Positions 48,079 to 60,080 are shown, numbered from the stretch's first letter. The stretch: 64,000 nucleotides of DNA from Paralvinella palmiformis (GCA_025642065.1 JAODUP010000467.1:305001-369000); one strand, 5' to 3'. Notes: generated by a model not told the origin, from the sequence alone. Numbers and translations: made by a program.

Positions 48079-50040
48079 CGTCATTGAAGATGTTCTGGGC
48101 TGACACAGATCTAATGGAATTCTTCATCTATCATCATCTTGTACAGTAGTGGGTGTGCTGGTTTGTAGACCTCAAGGTTATAGTTTGAATCTTATTGTTA
48201 TCCGAGTCCGTGTGTATTAAGGATCAGCCTTAAGAGGGTACAAGGAAGTGTGCAACAGACTTAGAGTCGAGCTCAATTACCCCCCCCCCCCCAAACATTT
48301 ATAATATTTAATTAAGGGGGAGGGGGGTATTCATCTGATTATTATATATCCTGTGGAGTCATGCATCGGGCCTTATCTCTTAAGCTGTGACAAACAAAGC
48401 TCATAAACATTCTGTTTTCAAAATATAACCTCTTGAACTTTAATTCCCTAATAATTGATAATATCCATCCCAAAAATTATAAAGATAATACGGATACTAA
48501 GAAATATATTTCTGAATTAAAAATCCTTTTTTTTTCTCATTAAAAATTCATTGTGTCCACTTTTTATGGCTCACTTATTATGCAATGGTTATTTTGGGGT
48601 TATCTGTGGCGCATCCGAGTGAACGAGTGAGTGAGTGAGCGGGTGTGTGAGTGAGTCAGTGAGTGTGCATGCATATTTTGGGGGCATTTTCACTTTCATT
48701 TTCTGTTTAAAATAATAGCAATGATTTATCTTGAGTTCAGAAGTAAGTGCGCACAAGTGATCATAATCTCACAGACACGCGCGCGCGCGCACACACACAC
48801 ACACGGATACGCGGGTAAGAAGCGCACTGCTATCTATTTACCATTAATAGAAAATGAGCATTAGACAATACTAAAAAGCTAACTAGTTTTGATATTATAA
48901 ATATATCAAACCATCATTAGGGTTCTAATTGATTTTACTGATATCTCAACATCCAATCAAATAATCCACGATAAATAATGATTGCCTTAAACGGCAATAT
49001 CTAATCTGTTTTATAACACATCTCTAGTAACATCTTCAGCCGATTGTCATGACAGCTGTAGCACAAACTTGAAGAAGTCGTTGATAGTTTCATTGTTCGC
49101 CGAACAGTTTATACTTAAACGGTTTGCACCTAAATGAACCCAGCCGTACCGCGTAATTATTTAGTTATGGCTAATCTTAAACAGCCTTAAGGTACTAACT
49201 AGCCAACGGTTGTAGCTAACACCGTTTTGGTTGTTAGCCATTGACCACTGAGCCAACAACGCTGTAATGTCGTATTATAGTCAACAACGAGTGTGACCGG
49301 TCTTAATGTGCCATTGTCCGGGGCGGAAATTAGGTCATACGTACGTCATCAAGTTCTATACGATTATCGTCTGCCTCCATAAGGTTACAGATAAGGTCTG
49401 TAAAGGCCACGATGCTTTATGGTGGCAATAAGTGATAAAAATGCAAAAAGATCTGACTCATAGATAACGAAATGTGACGGGTTAGGTTTAGTCGGCTCAG
49501 TTGGTAGATGGTGTTGCTAACAAAAGAGGAGATTCCCGGTTCCAATCAGCCAACTGGCTGCTGATTTATTTTCATTTTATTCGGTGACGCGTCACCATTT
49601 GCGAGTATCCAGGTGTAATTTGCAATGAGAAACAGTATACGCTATTGAAATTGATAATAAATTAATGTTGACTGACGTGTCTAGCAATTAGTGTAAATGA
49701 CACCGGCATATAAATAGCCTATTACTAAGATATAGAATGATATTTTGAAACCGAGTGCATAGATAATATAAGAGAGTATTAGCTAAAATGTTGTTTATGT
49801 TTTGTTTAATAATAAAGTGTATATTAATAATTAAAAAACACCTATCAATCAAATATAATTTGTATTGCGCAATGACAAAAGAAGAATTGACGAATAGAAT
49901 AAATACACGGTTAAAAACACCGGAATTATAAATAATTTTAAGATTGTTTGCATAAATCGTTTTTCAACTCGTACTAAAGCTGTAAATTACGTTAGGTGCA
50001 ATAACGTTTAACTGTTCACCATTCCGCAGTTTTTAACCAG

Positions 50041-50122
50041 CTCAGTTCGAATCTCGGCGTGGGCATATCTGAAGGGTGTTTCATCTTTGACTTCGCTTCA
50101 TTACCTTAGCCTAACCTGTGTC
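50041..50122 (+). repeat. SINE-A fragment
   Basis: B box CAGTTCGAATCTCGG to CTTCGCTTCATTACCTTAGC, then truncated at CTAACCTGTG. Confidence 0.85.
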
Positions 50123-50644
50123 ATAATGAAAGATGGTCAGAAGTTAATTCTCAGTGGTTTCACCTATACTAAACAGATAACTAAGCCTCGTAACATAAGG
50201 TGGCGATGTATACAATGTACTACTGATTGCAAGGGAACCCTAACCACAACCTTAGTTAATGATGATCCAAAGTTAGTTAGTTAGTTAGTACATTTAGAAT
50301 TTTTTAAGCAACTATACAGAAAAAAAAAATAGGGTGACATTTTTTCCAAATTTGCATATTGCCATTTCTTCCGGGTGACATTTTTTTCCCAGGTGCCTTT
50401 TTCCTACATCCATTTCTTGCATACTAGTTTTTTTATAGCTTGATCATGTAAAACACCTAAAATCTGAACCGTCGAATACCTCTCCATATCGATATCAGCG
50501 CAGCCTTGAAGAATATGTTGACCGTCATGTAGATGACGTGACATATCATGTACAATCCAGATCACGTATAATACGAGCCGCACTCCCTAGATGAGTACTT
50601 TTATTGTTTGTATGTGCTTCTTCCTAATTTATTTCATCTTTCAG

Positions 50645-50817
50645 CCATGCCAGAGAATTTGTTAGAGCGAGAACCGTTGCTGCCATTCCTGTCAGTCAGC
50701 ATCTATCGCCACAGGAGATTAAAACCTGCTACAATACTAGCAATATGTCAACAGCTTTCTGTCATAGATCAGCATTGTACAAACCAGAACTGGCACCGTG
50801 GACAGCGCATAATAAAG
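50645..50817 (+). CDS. Shared exon S1 of the unknown gene
   Basis: 173 nt between acceptor TTTCATCTTTCAG (pyrimidine-rich) and donor AATAAAG|GTAATG. It enters in phase 2 and leaves in phase 1. It accepts exon 4 (AA|C), exon b (AG|C) and exon c (CA|C) equally, and in that frame it is open: HAREFVRARTVAAIPVSQ, then PQEIKTCYNTSNMSTAF and YKPELAPWTAHNK. The other frames show stops or no splice logic. It contains several basic and Ser/Thr sites but no recognisable domain. The gap to exon 4 is 38 kb, so joining to exon 4 is less certain than the exon itself. Confidence 0.65.
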
Positions 50818-50935
50818 GTAATGGCTACTTTCATTGTGACAAATAGAAATGTTTACATTTTTGTTTGTAATATCTGTAAGGTGCAGAGAGGTTATGGTTT
50901 TATTTGATATATGATTCAATAATCCCTCAGCTTAC

Positions 50936-50937
<2 letters not shown>

Positions 50938-51004
<67 letters not shown>
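50938..51004 (+). repeat. (TA)n microsatellite
   Basis: Pure TA of about 66 bases, the longest TA tract in the window. Confidence 0.97.
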
Positions 51005-51005
<1 letters not shown>

Positions 51006-51520
51006 TAACAACACATTAAAAAAAGCATACAAAAACTGAAACTGTTATATTTACCTGGGATGTGACCCTGTGGAATTAGTTCTCTGTGTAAGGGATGCCA
51101 TTAAAATAAATATATGTGCCTATAATCACTAGTCATATGTATAGTGCAAAATAAGGACATGTATAGTTTGACCTAATTATGTCTAGTTTGAGCCTGATAT
51201 ATATGTAGATAGGCTAATATTTGACTGTAGTTTCTGCTTGAATCGTGTTTTATATCAAACATCATTCTCCGAGATGTAGTAGTGCCACTGTTTTTACTTG
51301 TACTTATTGATCTCTCGTCTCGTACTTGATGATGCCAAAAACTCACCTATTTGATGAAGGTGATACTAAAGATCTTGTTTATATATATATATAGAGAGAG
51401 AGGGGGGGGGGATGAAAACAGAATTTCACACACAAGCATCATATAATTGACTTGATATTCAGTTGGTAGTTTTGAAAGCTGTATCTTTTATCACCTTTGT
51501 TTACAAAATCAGCTACGAAG

Positions 51521-51521
<1 letters not shown>

Positions 51522-51568
<47 letters not shown>

Positions 51569-51575
51569 AGAGAGA
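51522..51575 (+). repeat. (GT)n-(GA)n microsatellite
   Basis: GT repeat of about 42 bases followed by GA. Confidence 0.96.
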
Positions 51576-51886
51576 GATGAAAGACGATCATAATGTAGCT
51601 TGTTTTCATCATAACGTTTGATTGTATATCTTACATTTCTTCCCATGTTAACTAGACGGAGAAAACATAAATTAGTCTTTACAGTATTTGTCGAAATAGG
51701 TACATGATGACAATCTAACAAACCTATCAAATAAATGTTTATCTTTCTAAGATTAAAAATATTCTATAATACAGTAAACACAGGTATGTACAATTTTTAC
51801 TTAGAAAATAATTAGATGAAAAAGACTGAGTGAGTGAGTGAGTAGTGAGCAATGTATAACTTTGTATGACCTCAGTGTTACACACC

Positions 51887-51890
<4 letters not shown>

Positions 51891-51943
<53 letters not shown>
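51891..51943 (+). repeat. (TA)n microsatellite
   Basis: Pure TA of about 52 bases. Confidence 0.97.
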
Positions 51944-51947
<4 letters not shown>

Positions 51948-52120
51948 CGAGTATCTATCACAAGGAAATAACCAACAAATCCAAGTAACTTAACATGGAG
52001 TTTACAGTCTAATACTCCATGTACTGTATTACTGGAATGCGTGCGTGAAAAGGAAGAAGCTGATTGCATTAGCAGTGTAATTTTTGTTTAACGTGTCAGA
52101 AATGTTACCAGAGTAACCTG

Positions 52121-52222
52121 GATGTCTGAAGAATGTTTCATCTTTCACTTCGCCTCATTCCCTTTGGCGGTCACTCAACCCATTTAGCCAACCATACGAA
52201 CAAAAGTGGGTATAAAACAGCA
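52121..52222 (+). repeat. SINE-A fragment, diverged subfamily
   Basis: GTTTCATCTTTCACTTCGCC, GGCGGTCACTCAACCCATTT and TAAAACAGCAACGC, like the 33350 copy and lacking the ATC tail. Confidence 0.75.
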
Positions 52223-53235
52223 ACGCATTTCGCCAAGATGACTTGCAGCAAAACAACCAAAATTAAATATGATAGTAATTTTCTGTTTGGTTTCATAATT
52301 TTACTCGCACGCCCGACTGCGATCTATGACGGGCTGGGTTCAAAGCGTCTCGTCATTCGTGCAATATGAATAATTACGCAAAATGTCAAAGCCACTCGCA
52401 TCCCGCCGACGGGGCTAACGCTAATGGCATCGCGTTCACGTTTCACAATTCATTCAGCCTCGTTTTTATAGGCTCAGAACTGTGTTAGAAAAAGGGAGCA
52501 ATTTTCACCTCGTTCCATAAGCGTGCACTTACCCGGTCCCTCGCCACAGTTGGCCGAATGTTGCCGACACTGTTACGTCTATATATGTTTATGCATTCTC
52601 TGAAGCTGGAACATCTTCCGGCGGAGAACTACCTCCCGTGATTTATGCTACCTTCTACTTGGCTAATGCATCATGACACCGGAGTGGTCCATTTTCATTT
52701 TAGGGGATATACCGGAGGGGATTGCTGGTCGATATTTGGATGTTTGCGTATTGTCGTCCTGTAAGTTATTCTTGCACATTAATCCCGGATTTTTAACTGG
52801 AACTTGAGCTGAAACTTCGCGAATAAATGAACGCGGGAAGAAGGTTCCTTTTGATCTGACACACGTCTCTCCTGTTACTCCCTAAAGTTACACAAACCGG
52901 GTTTCTTGAATGTTTAATGCTTGGCTTTTAGACATGTACGTCTTTGTCTGTGCGTGCGTGCGTGCGTGCGTGCATTCGAGAGAGAGGGGGAGAGAGAAAG
53001 AGAGCACCATCAATGATTCACTTCAAACATTATCAAGATAAATATTACTGTGTCGTCCAAATTAATGTTACAGTTAGCCTTTTCCTCTCGTAATTCAGAA
53101 AACGACCTCTTTCTCTCGTCAGACTAAAGTGGCTGATGTTTTCGCTCCCTCCTGCCATTAGCAGTTACTTCCGGTTTTTATTGTCAAATCGTGAGCACCA
53201 CAGTTGTACTATTTCTTTTTTATATCCACCGACAG

Positions 53236-53331
53236 ATGCCAATCATTTGTTATTACCTGGTGAGATCCGACCACGGAGCCACAGTGCAGAATCGAAACGC
53301 AACCAGGATGGCCAGTTTAATGCAACGTTAG
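53236..53331 (+). CDS. Shared exon S2 of the unknown gene
   Basis: 96 nt, phase 1 to phase 1. The acceptor is TTTTTTATATCCACCGACAG and the donor GTTAG|GTAAGT (consensus). Following S1 it reads GDANHLLLPGEIRPRSHS and then AESKRNQDGQFNATLG. RPRSHSAES is a typical basophilic-kinase/14-3-3-type site (inference from motif only). The overall charge and low complexity suggest a linker before a downstream domain that lies outside the window. Phase, donor and acceptor agree, giving good support that this is a real exon. Confidence 0.7.
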   Translation: MPIICYYLVRSDHGATVQNRNATRMASLMQR

Positions 53332-53433
53332 GTAAGTGCACGTCACATGCAGATGTTTTGGCTTTATAGCGGAATAAAAGCGCCATAATTCATATTTGCG
53401 GATATGTTCTACGGATGTGGTTAAATAATGACT

Positions 53434-53491
53434 TAACAGATGTATATTATGCCAAGACCATTATACAGATGTATATTATGCCAAGACCATT
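53434..53491 (+). repeat. 28-bp direct duplication
   Basis: ACAGATGTATATTATGCCAA plus GACCATTA occurs twice in direct succession. Confidence 0.9.
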
Positions 53492-53739
53492 AAAATTATT
53501 GATCGTAATGCTCACCTTTTGTTCTCTGTTGCCGAGTTACACGCCACCTAACTCAATTATGGTAACAATGTATGTTTTATAACCATTTTTTTTTAAATTT
53601 ACTAAAACGATTGATAATAGCCATAACCACAATATCATAATTATCAACTAGTAATTAAACATTTTCTATTCTATGCCATTAAAAGACACTTTAAATTAAA
53701 CTTGTTCATCTTACACGTAATCCTTCTTATTACTTCAAG

Positions 53740-53754
53740 GCGACTTCTACTATG
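53740..53754 (+). CDS. Putative 15-nt microexon S3
   Basis: A pyrimidine-rich acceptor (TCCTTCTTATTACTTCAAG) and a donor TATG|GTAAGC enclose exactly 15 bases that fit phase 1 in and phase 1 out, adding GDFYYG across the junctions. Five codons cannot be proven by frame alone, but strong sites on both sides 408 bases after S2 make it plausible. An optional, neural-type microexon would be a natural reading (inference). Confidence 0.4.
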
Positions 53755-53816
53755 GTAAGCCTGTGTTGACTGTTGATGATAGCGTTAACTATACCAGCAC
53801 GTTTGATATATTTGTA

Positions 53817-53817
<1 letters not shown>

Positions 53818-53855
<38 letters not shown>
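53818..53855 (+). repeat. (GT)n microsatellite
   Basis: Pure GT of about 36 bases. Confidence 0.97.
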
Positions 53856-55397
53856 GATAAATCTAGAGCTCGCTTCATCGTTTGTTCCAAATGAGATGCT
53901 GCAGGCATGTTTATGTCAGCTGGAACTGTACCCGTTTCTCTGATATTCGATGTGTGCTGTCTTCGGTATATTCAGTGTAACCTGGAATGATTTTTGTCGA
54001 TTTAGTCAGGAAAGGCTAGAATAACCAGTGAATTTCAGTATCTAAGTTATTCTTATTGTCAAAGATATCGTGACATTATGTTTCTGAAACTTAGAACGGT
54101 GTTTTGGCAGTAAATCTTGTTTGGAGACAAAGCTTCATGGTCTGAAATCATAACCTATGACAGCCGGCTGACAACCAAACAGTATTTACAGCTGTAATAT
54201 TATGGGAAGTGTATCCTGCGTACTAGATTTAAGACCGTGCCGTGACTTTATTGTGTTTATGGAATCCTGTTTACCAGCTTTGTGGCGTAGGTGTTGTTAT
54301 ACGTGACTGTAGCCCGTACGAATCCCTGCACCCCCTCCCCCTCCCCCCAGCTCTTATCCATATAACGGTCACGGAACCTGATTGAATATTTTGTCTGGTG
54401 TTCAGATTGATGCTGATGTGCTTGCGAAAAGAGACCCTAATTACACCATCTGTCGTGATCTATGACCTGTTTTGTTACTCATCCAGAACAAATAAAATTC
54501 TTTTCCACGTGTGTATGTGCACGCTATAATATTGCCACTTAATTTATTGTTGCTATATTATGTCATCATATGCAGTGCTTGGTGAAATTGTACTATATTT
54601 GATGTTGTAAGAGGTTAGGATAATTATTTTTGACATAACAATCAAACAATTGGTTATTTCGTGTCTTCTGGATTAATGTCAAGGATGCCGTTCTTTATGC
54701 GAGATTCTACCCCTGAATTAGTGTCCATCGACTTTCTTTAGAAACAGTTAGAGAGAAATGAGATGATTTTAAAAAATCACATTTCAAATTAATTTCACCA
54801 TTTTTAGAAGTGGGATAGAACAGCGAGTGGGCTAGTGTCTACCAGTTTGGACAGACGTGAATTGGTTCGCATTGCTGGAATGGTCAGAGTGAATCAGTCC
54901 TACAGAGATCCGAATGGAAACCTGGTATTAGCCATGGACCTAAATCTATCAAATATGAGGGGGGGGGAGGCGTTGTCAACCTATAATGTTTTTTTTTTAA
55001 ATTTGGTTATTTAGATTTAGATGGTGACTATTATGTCATATAGTGAAACTTTGGCTCATCTTATGGGTATTATATAATATGCTTCTTACAGAACTGTATG
55101 CAGGAAATTCTTGGATAAATGTATTGATTCTTAATTTTATACCACTATTTTCACATTCGTTTACAGTGATGTTGAAATATAGAATGTGAATTTCTTTAAC
55201 TTATATCTAGAATGTTTATGAAACATCTGTATATAAGCTACTTATCTGTTTTTGAATGATACACAGTAATTAATAATCCTATACAGAACATATATAGTAT
55301 ATAGTATTTTAGTACCGAATTTATGTAAAGACACATGTTTGGCCCATTTTTTATCTTAGTCTATGATGACATTTGTCTATTTCATATAAAGCAAATG

Positions 55398-55597
55398 GGG
55401 CGCCTCCTTGGTCTAGTTGGTAGCGCGTTGGACCACAGATCACTACCACCTAAGTTCGAATCTCGGCGTGGGCATATTTGAAGGATGTTTCATCTTCGAC
55501 TTCGCTTCATTACATTTGGAGATTGCTCGGCCCATTTAGCCTACCAAGCGCACAAAAGTAGCCGTAAGACATCCATCATCATCATCATCATCATCTA
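55398..55597 (+). repeat. SINE-A, complete
   Basis: The head is GGGGCGCCTCCTTGGTCTAG, the B box AAGTTCGAATCTCGG, with the full body and an (ATC)n tail of about seven units. One of the best-preserved copies. Confidence 0.94.
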
Positions 55598-56202
55598 AAA
55601 CAAACAATGCTGTGGTGGGATTATCTTAAGTAAGAAAATATATGTTCTTTCTCGTGGCATAAAATTGTGTATATGTTTCTGTCTGTTTAGTAGCGTTGTG
55701 AGCATACATCAGAATTGCTATAAGCTATAAACGCCGTATTGTGGTGCGCTGTTCTGGAATGTTAACCAGAGCCGCTGATAAACACATCCTGCAGATATCC
55801 GGCCGGTACTGCTCATAAGACTGACCTTCGACTTAACACTATCCGGTTCGGCGATAACATACCCCTTAGTCGGGGTGGAGCCGGTACAGGTTATCGGAAC
55901 CCGGGAAGATTCCATGACGAATGCCTTTGTTGTTCCCAGAGCTGCCCCATATAATATATCTGCTCCACTCGTTGGCCGAGACGGGAGCCTGCTTTTCTGA
56001 GCCTGATATAGCGTTATGGCTGGCCAGTAGATCATGTCATAATGACATTGTTTTGTTAGCGGATCTCCTCCACCGGTAGCTGCTATCGTCTATTGTCTAC
56101 GTCATCGGCCAGCGCCAGGCTCCCAGTGTTCCATCACCTGCTAGAGAGACAGGGGCTGGCTTACCATATATCTCTTACTATCTTATTGTCCTTCACTAAC
56201 CG

Positions 56203-56227
56203 ACCCCCCCCCCATCTCTATCTCTCT

Positions 56228-56269
<42 letters not shown>

Positions 56270-56278
56270 GGTGTGTGT

Positions 56279-56318
<40 letters not shown>

Positions 56319-56375
56319 AGAGAGAGAGACAGATAGAGAGAGAGACAGACAGATAGAGAGAGAGAGAGAGAGAGC
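56203..56375 (+). repeat. (CT)n-(GT)n-(TA)n-(GA)n microsatellite
   Basis: Four dinucleotide blocks in succession. Confidence 0.97.
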
Positions 56376-56559
56376 TGACCGTGATCAACCATCCATTAGC
56401 TGTAGCTGATGGCTAAATAGTCAGCTGGTGGATGGTGCTAAATGTTGTTAATAAATACAATGATGACGATGGCTTGCTGTTTATTGGCCAGCACCGTTTA
56501 AGTAGATGGTCTGGTCTCCGTGTTGGTTTTGGCTATTGTATGGACAGTATACACGTGTT

Positions 56560-56822
56560 AATAATGATAATAATAATAATATTAATAATGGCCGAAATGG
56601 CAGTTATTTTACGTGGCTTAGCTACCTCAAACGAGGGAGACGCATATGGTCTGTAATTTACTGCTTCGCCACGGGGACTAATTCTAAGCACATTTAGAAT
56701 TTACAATATATAGCATATTCGGCGGAGAAAACCTTTCCAGGTGCCTGGTTGGACGAAACACTCCTCCTATTATAGCGCCACGGCCGTGATTCGAACCTCC
56801 GACCTCCCGCACAGCATGACCA
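56560..56822 (-). repeat. SINE-C, minus
   Basis: On the minus strand the B box GGAGGTTCGAATCACGG is followed by the body shared with 15194-15430 and a (TTA)n tail (ATAATAATAATATTAATAAT on the plus strand). Confidence 0.75.
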
Positions 56823-57873
56823 CGAGTAAGGCTTGAGAATAATCTGCCGATCCGTGGATTTCGAAGTTTTTCCAACGAAAATGATCACTCTCGTGGTTCG
56901 TGTAAACCGGTAGGAAAAAAGGCCAAATTGTGGGGTGGGGGAGACCTGGCTGGGGCGCACCTCTTCAACCCCCCGCCCACCCCTCCCCCCTACACACCCA
57001 CCAAACCACAATTTTGGCATTATACATTCTCAGGTCTGATTATTATATTATTGCCGAATTGCTGTTAACAGCGGATTGTTATTGCTTAATGTTGAGTCAC
57101 GATCGCCGAGTTGTGGTCTCTTCCTGAGCAATGAATGCAGATTGACTGAAGAAAAAGGGGACAGGAAAAGGTCACCGAAGAAAAGTCACAGTTTTCGCTG
57201 GGAAAAAGTCACAGGGAAAATGTCACAGCTGCGACTTTATGTTTGTGACCTTTCTATTGGAATGATTTTATTAAAGAAAGGATATTTAAAACGTATTTGC
57301 CAATCAACCCTAAAGCTTGCGCTGTTGAAAAAAAGCAATTGGTTGTCGTATAAATATTGATTGAGGGCTTACTTTCATATTGTTTTGAGAGTATTAGCGT
57401 GAAATTTATCGCTCAAAGCTGTTAAGGGGGGTTTCCACAACGAGAAGAAATATATAGAAATCTATATTTTACTCTAATACCCCCCAGTCATACCAGATTA
57501 AGTGATGTTGTTAGTGCTGATGAGCCAATGAAAACCTTTGATGAATCGGCCAATGAAAACCTTCGAGTTGAAAGATTGAAACGTCACACAGAATTAGCTT
57601 TGTGATTAATTTGAGTTGTCATAGCAACAGAATCGGACTGTTCCCAAAATAGTCATGCTCGGTGTGTTAGCGGGTGAAAATAGGTAGTTAACAAAAATGT
57701 CCAGATATTTATGGGCAGTTTGATTTCTGTGTGAAGGAAATGAGACGAATAAAAAAGGTATTTTATCACAACTGGAGACACGAAACATTATTAGCGGTAA
57801 CGCCGGGTAAAGACGGTAGACGGTAGACGGTTAGGTTTCAATATTTTAAAGCGATGGCTGTTCACATTGGCAC

Positions 57874-58068
57874 TGCGTGCGTGCGTGCGTGCGTGCGTGT
57901 TAGCCGTGTATGATAAGGCACAGGCACACAGAATATCGAACCGTAAATTCAAACTCTGGTCGATTCTTCAGGGGACGGAATCCAGAGTGGTGGCTTTTCA
58001 AGCTGAGACGTGTGTGTGTGTGTGTGTGTGCGTGCGTGCGTGCGTCTCTGTATGTGTGTGTGCGTCTG

Positions 58069-58112
<44 letters not shown>

Positions 58113-58127
58113 TGGTGTGTGTGTGCG

Positions 58128-58162
<35 letters not shown>

Positions 58163-58177
58163 TAGAGAGAGAGAGAA
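57874..58177 (+). repeat. (GCGT)n, (GT)n and (GA)n microsatellite blocks
   Basis: (GCGT)n at 57874-57898, then after a unique stretch GT/GCGT and GA blocks at 58010-58177. Confidence 0.95.
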
Positions 58178-58334
58178 ACTGTACTCTTCAACTGTTTATT
58201 TTTATAGCTCTCTGTGATGTCCTGTATTTCTAAGCAGCTAGATGTATTTCCCTAAGGACCAGCTTCAGGAGAAGGGCTGTTAAAAGACTCATTAGTGGCC
58301 TAGAAAATCTCATTATTTCTTTGCTGCATCTTAC

Positions 58335-58433
58335 CTGAAGATGTTTGCTTAGCCTAAGTGATTCATTGTTCAAGCGTATTTGCATTGCTTTCATTTCTGT
58401 GTCGACAGTGGATGATCGTTTTTGACACAATTC
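58335..58433 (-). CDS. Candidate exon on the minus strand
   Basis: On the minus strand, ATACCAG|GAATTG opens a 99-nt (33-codon) stretch that ends with CTTCAG|GTAAGA, a consensus donor, phase 0 to 0. It reads ELCQKRSSTVDTEMKAMQIR then LNNESLRLSKHLQ, with helix-like and coiled-coil-like composition. The polypyrimidine tract before the acceptor is weak. It would belong to a separate gene on the opposite strand or be part of a mobile element. No partner exon was found. Confidence 0.35.
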
Positions 58434-58668
58434 CTGGTATCTTCAAGTAATATTTATGTGTAGCTGCCATACTGTTTGCACTATTTGTTATTAAACATAT
58501 CATAACACAACACCGTTCTTGTGATTGGGTCACCATACATAACCCATTTGCAGTTCACATGCATTTCTATGACCCATTTTCAGTTCATATGCACCCCTAC
58601 TTTCAGAACTTTCATTGGTCTCACCCTTCATTCAAATACGTTTACCGGTGCTGAGGGAATAAATTCAG

Positions 58669-58850
58669 ACGATGATGATTATTGGTGTTTTTGCGGCCAC
58701 TTGTGTGCACATGGTAAGATAAACGGGCCGAACAGGTAATGAAGCGAAGTCAGAGATGAAACAACCTTCAGATATGCCCAAGCTGAGATTCGAACACGGG
58801 TGGTGGTAATCTGTGGTCCAACACGCTACCGCTAGACCACGGTGGCTCAT
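58669..58850 (-). repeat. SINE-A, complete, minus
   Basis: On the minus strand the head is GAGCCACCGTGGTCTAGCGG, the B box GTGTTCGAATCTCAG, with a slightly shortened body (the GGTCGCTCGG block is reduced) and (ATC)n tail. Confidence 0.9.
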
Positions 58851-59870
58851 AACCTCAACTGTATGACATGTTTACTTGGCTTGGATAGTATATCTTTTGT
58901 TTATAAACAAACATTACTGACCCGACCTGGTTTGCGACCCTGCATTATGTGACCAATCAGAAGAAGGTATTTTCTTTAATCTATTCTGTCCATAAAAAAA
59001 CAAAATATTCTAAAACGCATTTCCCAGTCCAGAGTTAATCTGTAACTAATACGACAACATCTGGGGATATCTCTAAGCCGTAATGCCCAGTGAAAACACA
59101 GACTTTTCATCTGTCTATGTGTGTAATGTCCATCTGCTACTAAATGCATCCGACATCTGATACACGACATCAAAGCATCATTTACAAAACAGTAAACACG
59201 CTCCCCCCTCCCACTTCCTGTGGTTAGTTGTACGGCTCTGACTATTGTGATCGTGATTTGTAGGTTTATGCGAAACAAGCCTTCTAAGGCGACAGTGCTT
59301 GATCCCTGTATGTCCAGAATATGAACGGACTGGGGCTTTCCTGGCCTTGACTTCACACCGCTTTCATCTCGTCCCGCGTGCTCTCTACGCACGGGAAGCC
59401 GTTAGTTTTTTTCCAGTTTTCCATCCTTCCACCGGATTCAGTCTCTATCAATAATACAGCGGCTTCCCCGTGAGTTATGTCGACTTCCACGCGCCCGACA
59501 TATTAACAAGAGCCCCAAATTAGGATTGGCTGAACTAATTAGTGCCCATCTACGATGAGGCTATCATAGGCTTATCCTTGATCCATAGTTTCAGTGAAGA
59601 CATCCAGGATAAACCATCTAATGGGATTTGTAGTCGTCTAGGAAGCATTGTAATTTTGTTTACCTCTGACACCAATATTACAAATCTATAGTATATGATA
59701 TACCTACAGTATAATATACCCAAATTATAACACACCTATATCATATTGTACCTATTGTATGCTATGCCTAAACTATATAATATGCCTATATCGTAATATG
59801 CCTGTAATGTGATGTGCCTAAACTATATTATACCCATACTATAATATATGCACAGTAAGGTAAACATATA

Positions 59871-60080
59871 GTATAACATACGTACACCGCAATATGCAGG
59901 TAGTATGATATAACAAAGTAATATCACCCTACTGTACCTAGTATAACATACGTACACCGCAATATGCAGGTAGTATGATATAACAAAGTAATATCACCCT
60001 ACTGTACCTAGTATAACATACGTACACCGCAATATGCAGGTAGTATGATATAACAAAGTAATATCACCCTACTGTACCGA
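59871..60080 (+). repeat. 70-bp tandem repeat, three copies
   Basis: Units start at 59871, 59941 and 60011 with GTATAACATACGTACACCGC and end ATCACCCTACTGTACC. They are identical apart from the last bases. The upstream 59690-59870 contains shorter diverged TATAATATGCCTA-like units that may be older copies. Confidence 0.95.

Larger units (their letters stand above)
12463..50644 (+). other. Giant intron (about 38 kb) with internal first exons
   Basis: It runs between the exon 4 donor and the shared exon acceptor. Apart from the two internal first exons (17109-17293 and 28338-28471) and a possible third (31819-31843), it holds only repeats, microsatellites and transposon remnants, listed separately. 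No internal exon of the 5' variant was found. Relatively CpG-rich islands without clear exons lie at about 19340-19720, 30690-31280 and 32080-32250. Confidence 0.55.
50818..53235 (+). other. Intron between S1 and S2
   Basis: About 2.4 kb. It holds a 65-base (TA)n at 50938, a (GT)n at 51522, a second (TA)n at 51891, a SINE-A fragment at 52121, and a CpG-containing unique block at 52380-52740 with no exon visible. Confidence 0.6.

Noticed and set aside
54807..54960. Possible exon after CACCATTTTTAG, frame KWDRTASGLVSTSLDRRELV
   Set aside because: It is open for over 60 codons but only in phase 0, whereas S2/S3 leave in phase 1; the donor (CTG|GTATTA) is weak.
55718..56035. 105-codon minus-strand frame starting with ATG
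   Set aside because: No known motif, no donor or partner exon, and the block looks more like GC-richer non-coding DNA.
58976..59392. 138-codon minus-strand frame
   Set aside because: It begins at GTG, not ATG. It has no splice sites I can defend and no recognisable motif; one such frame by chance is expected in 64 kb.
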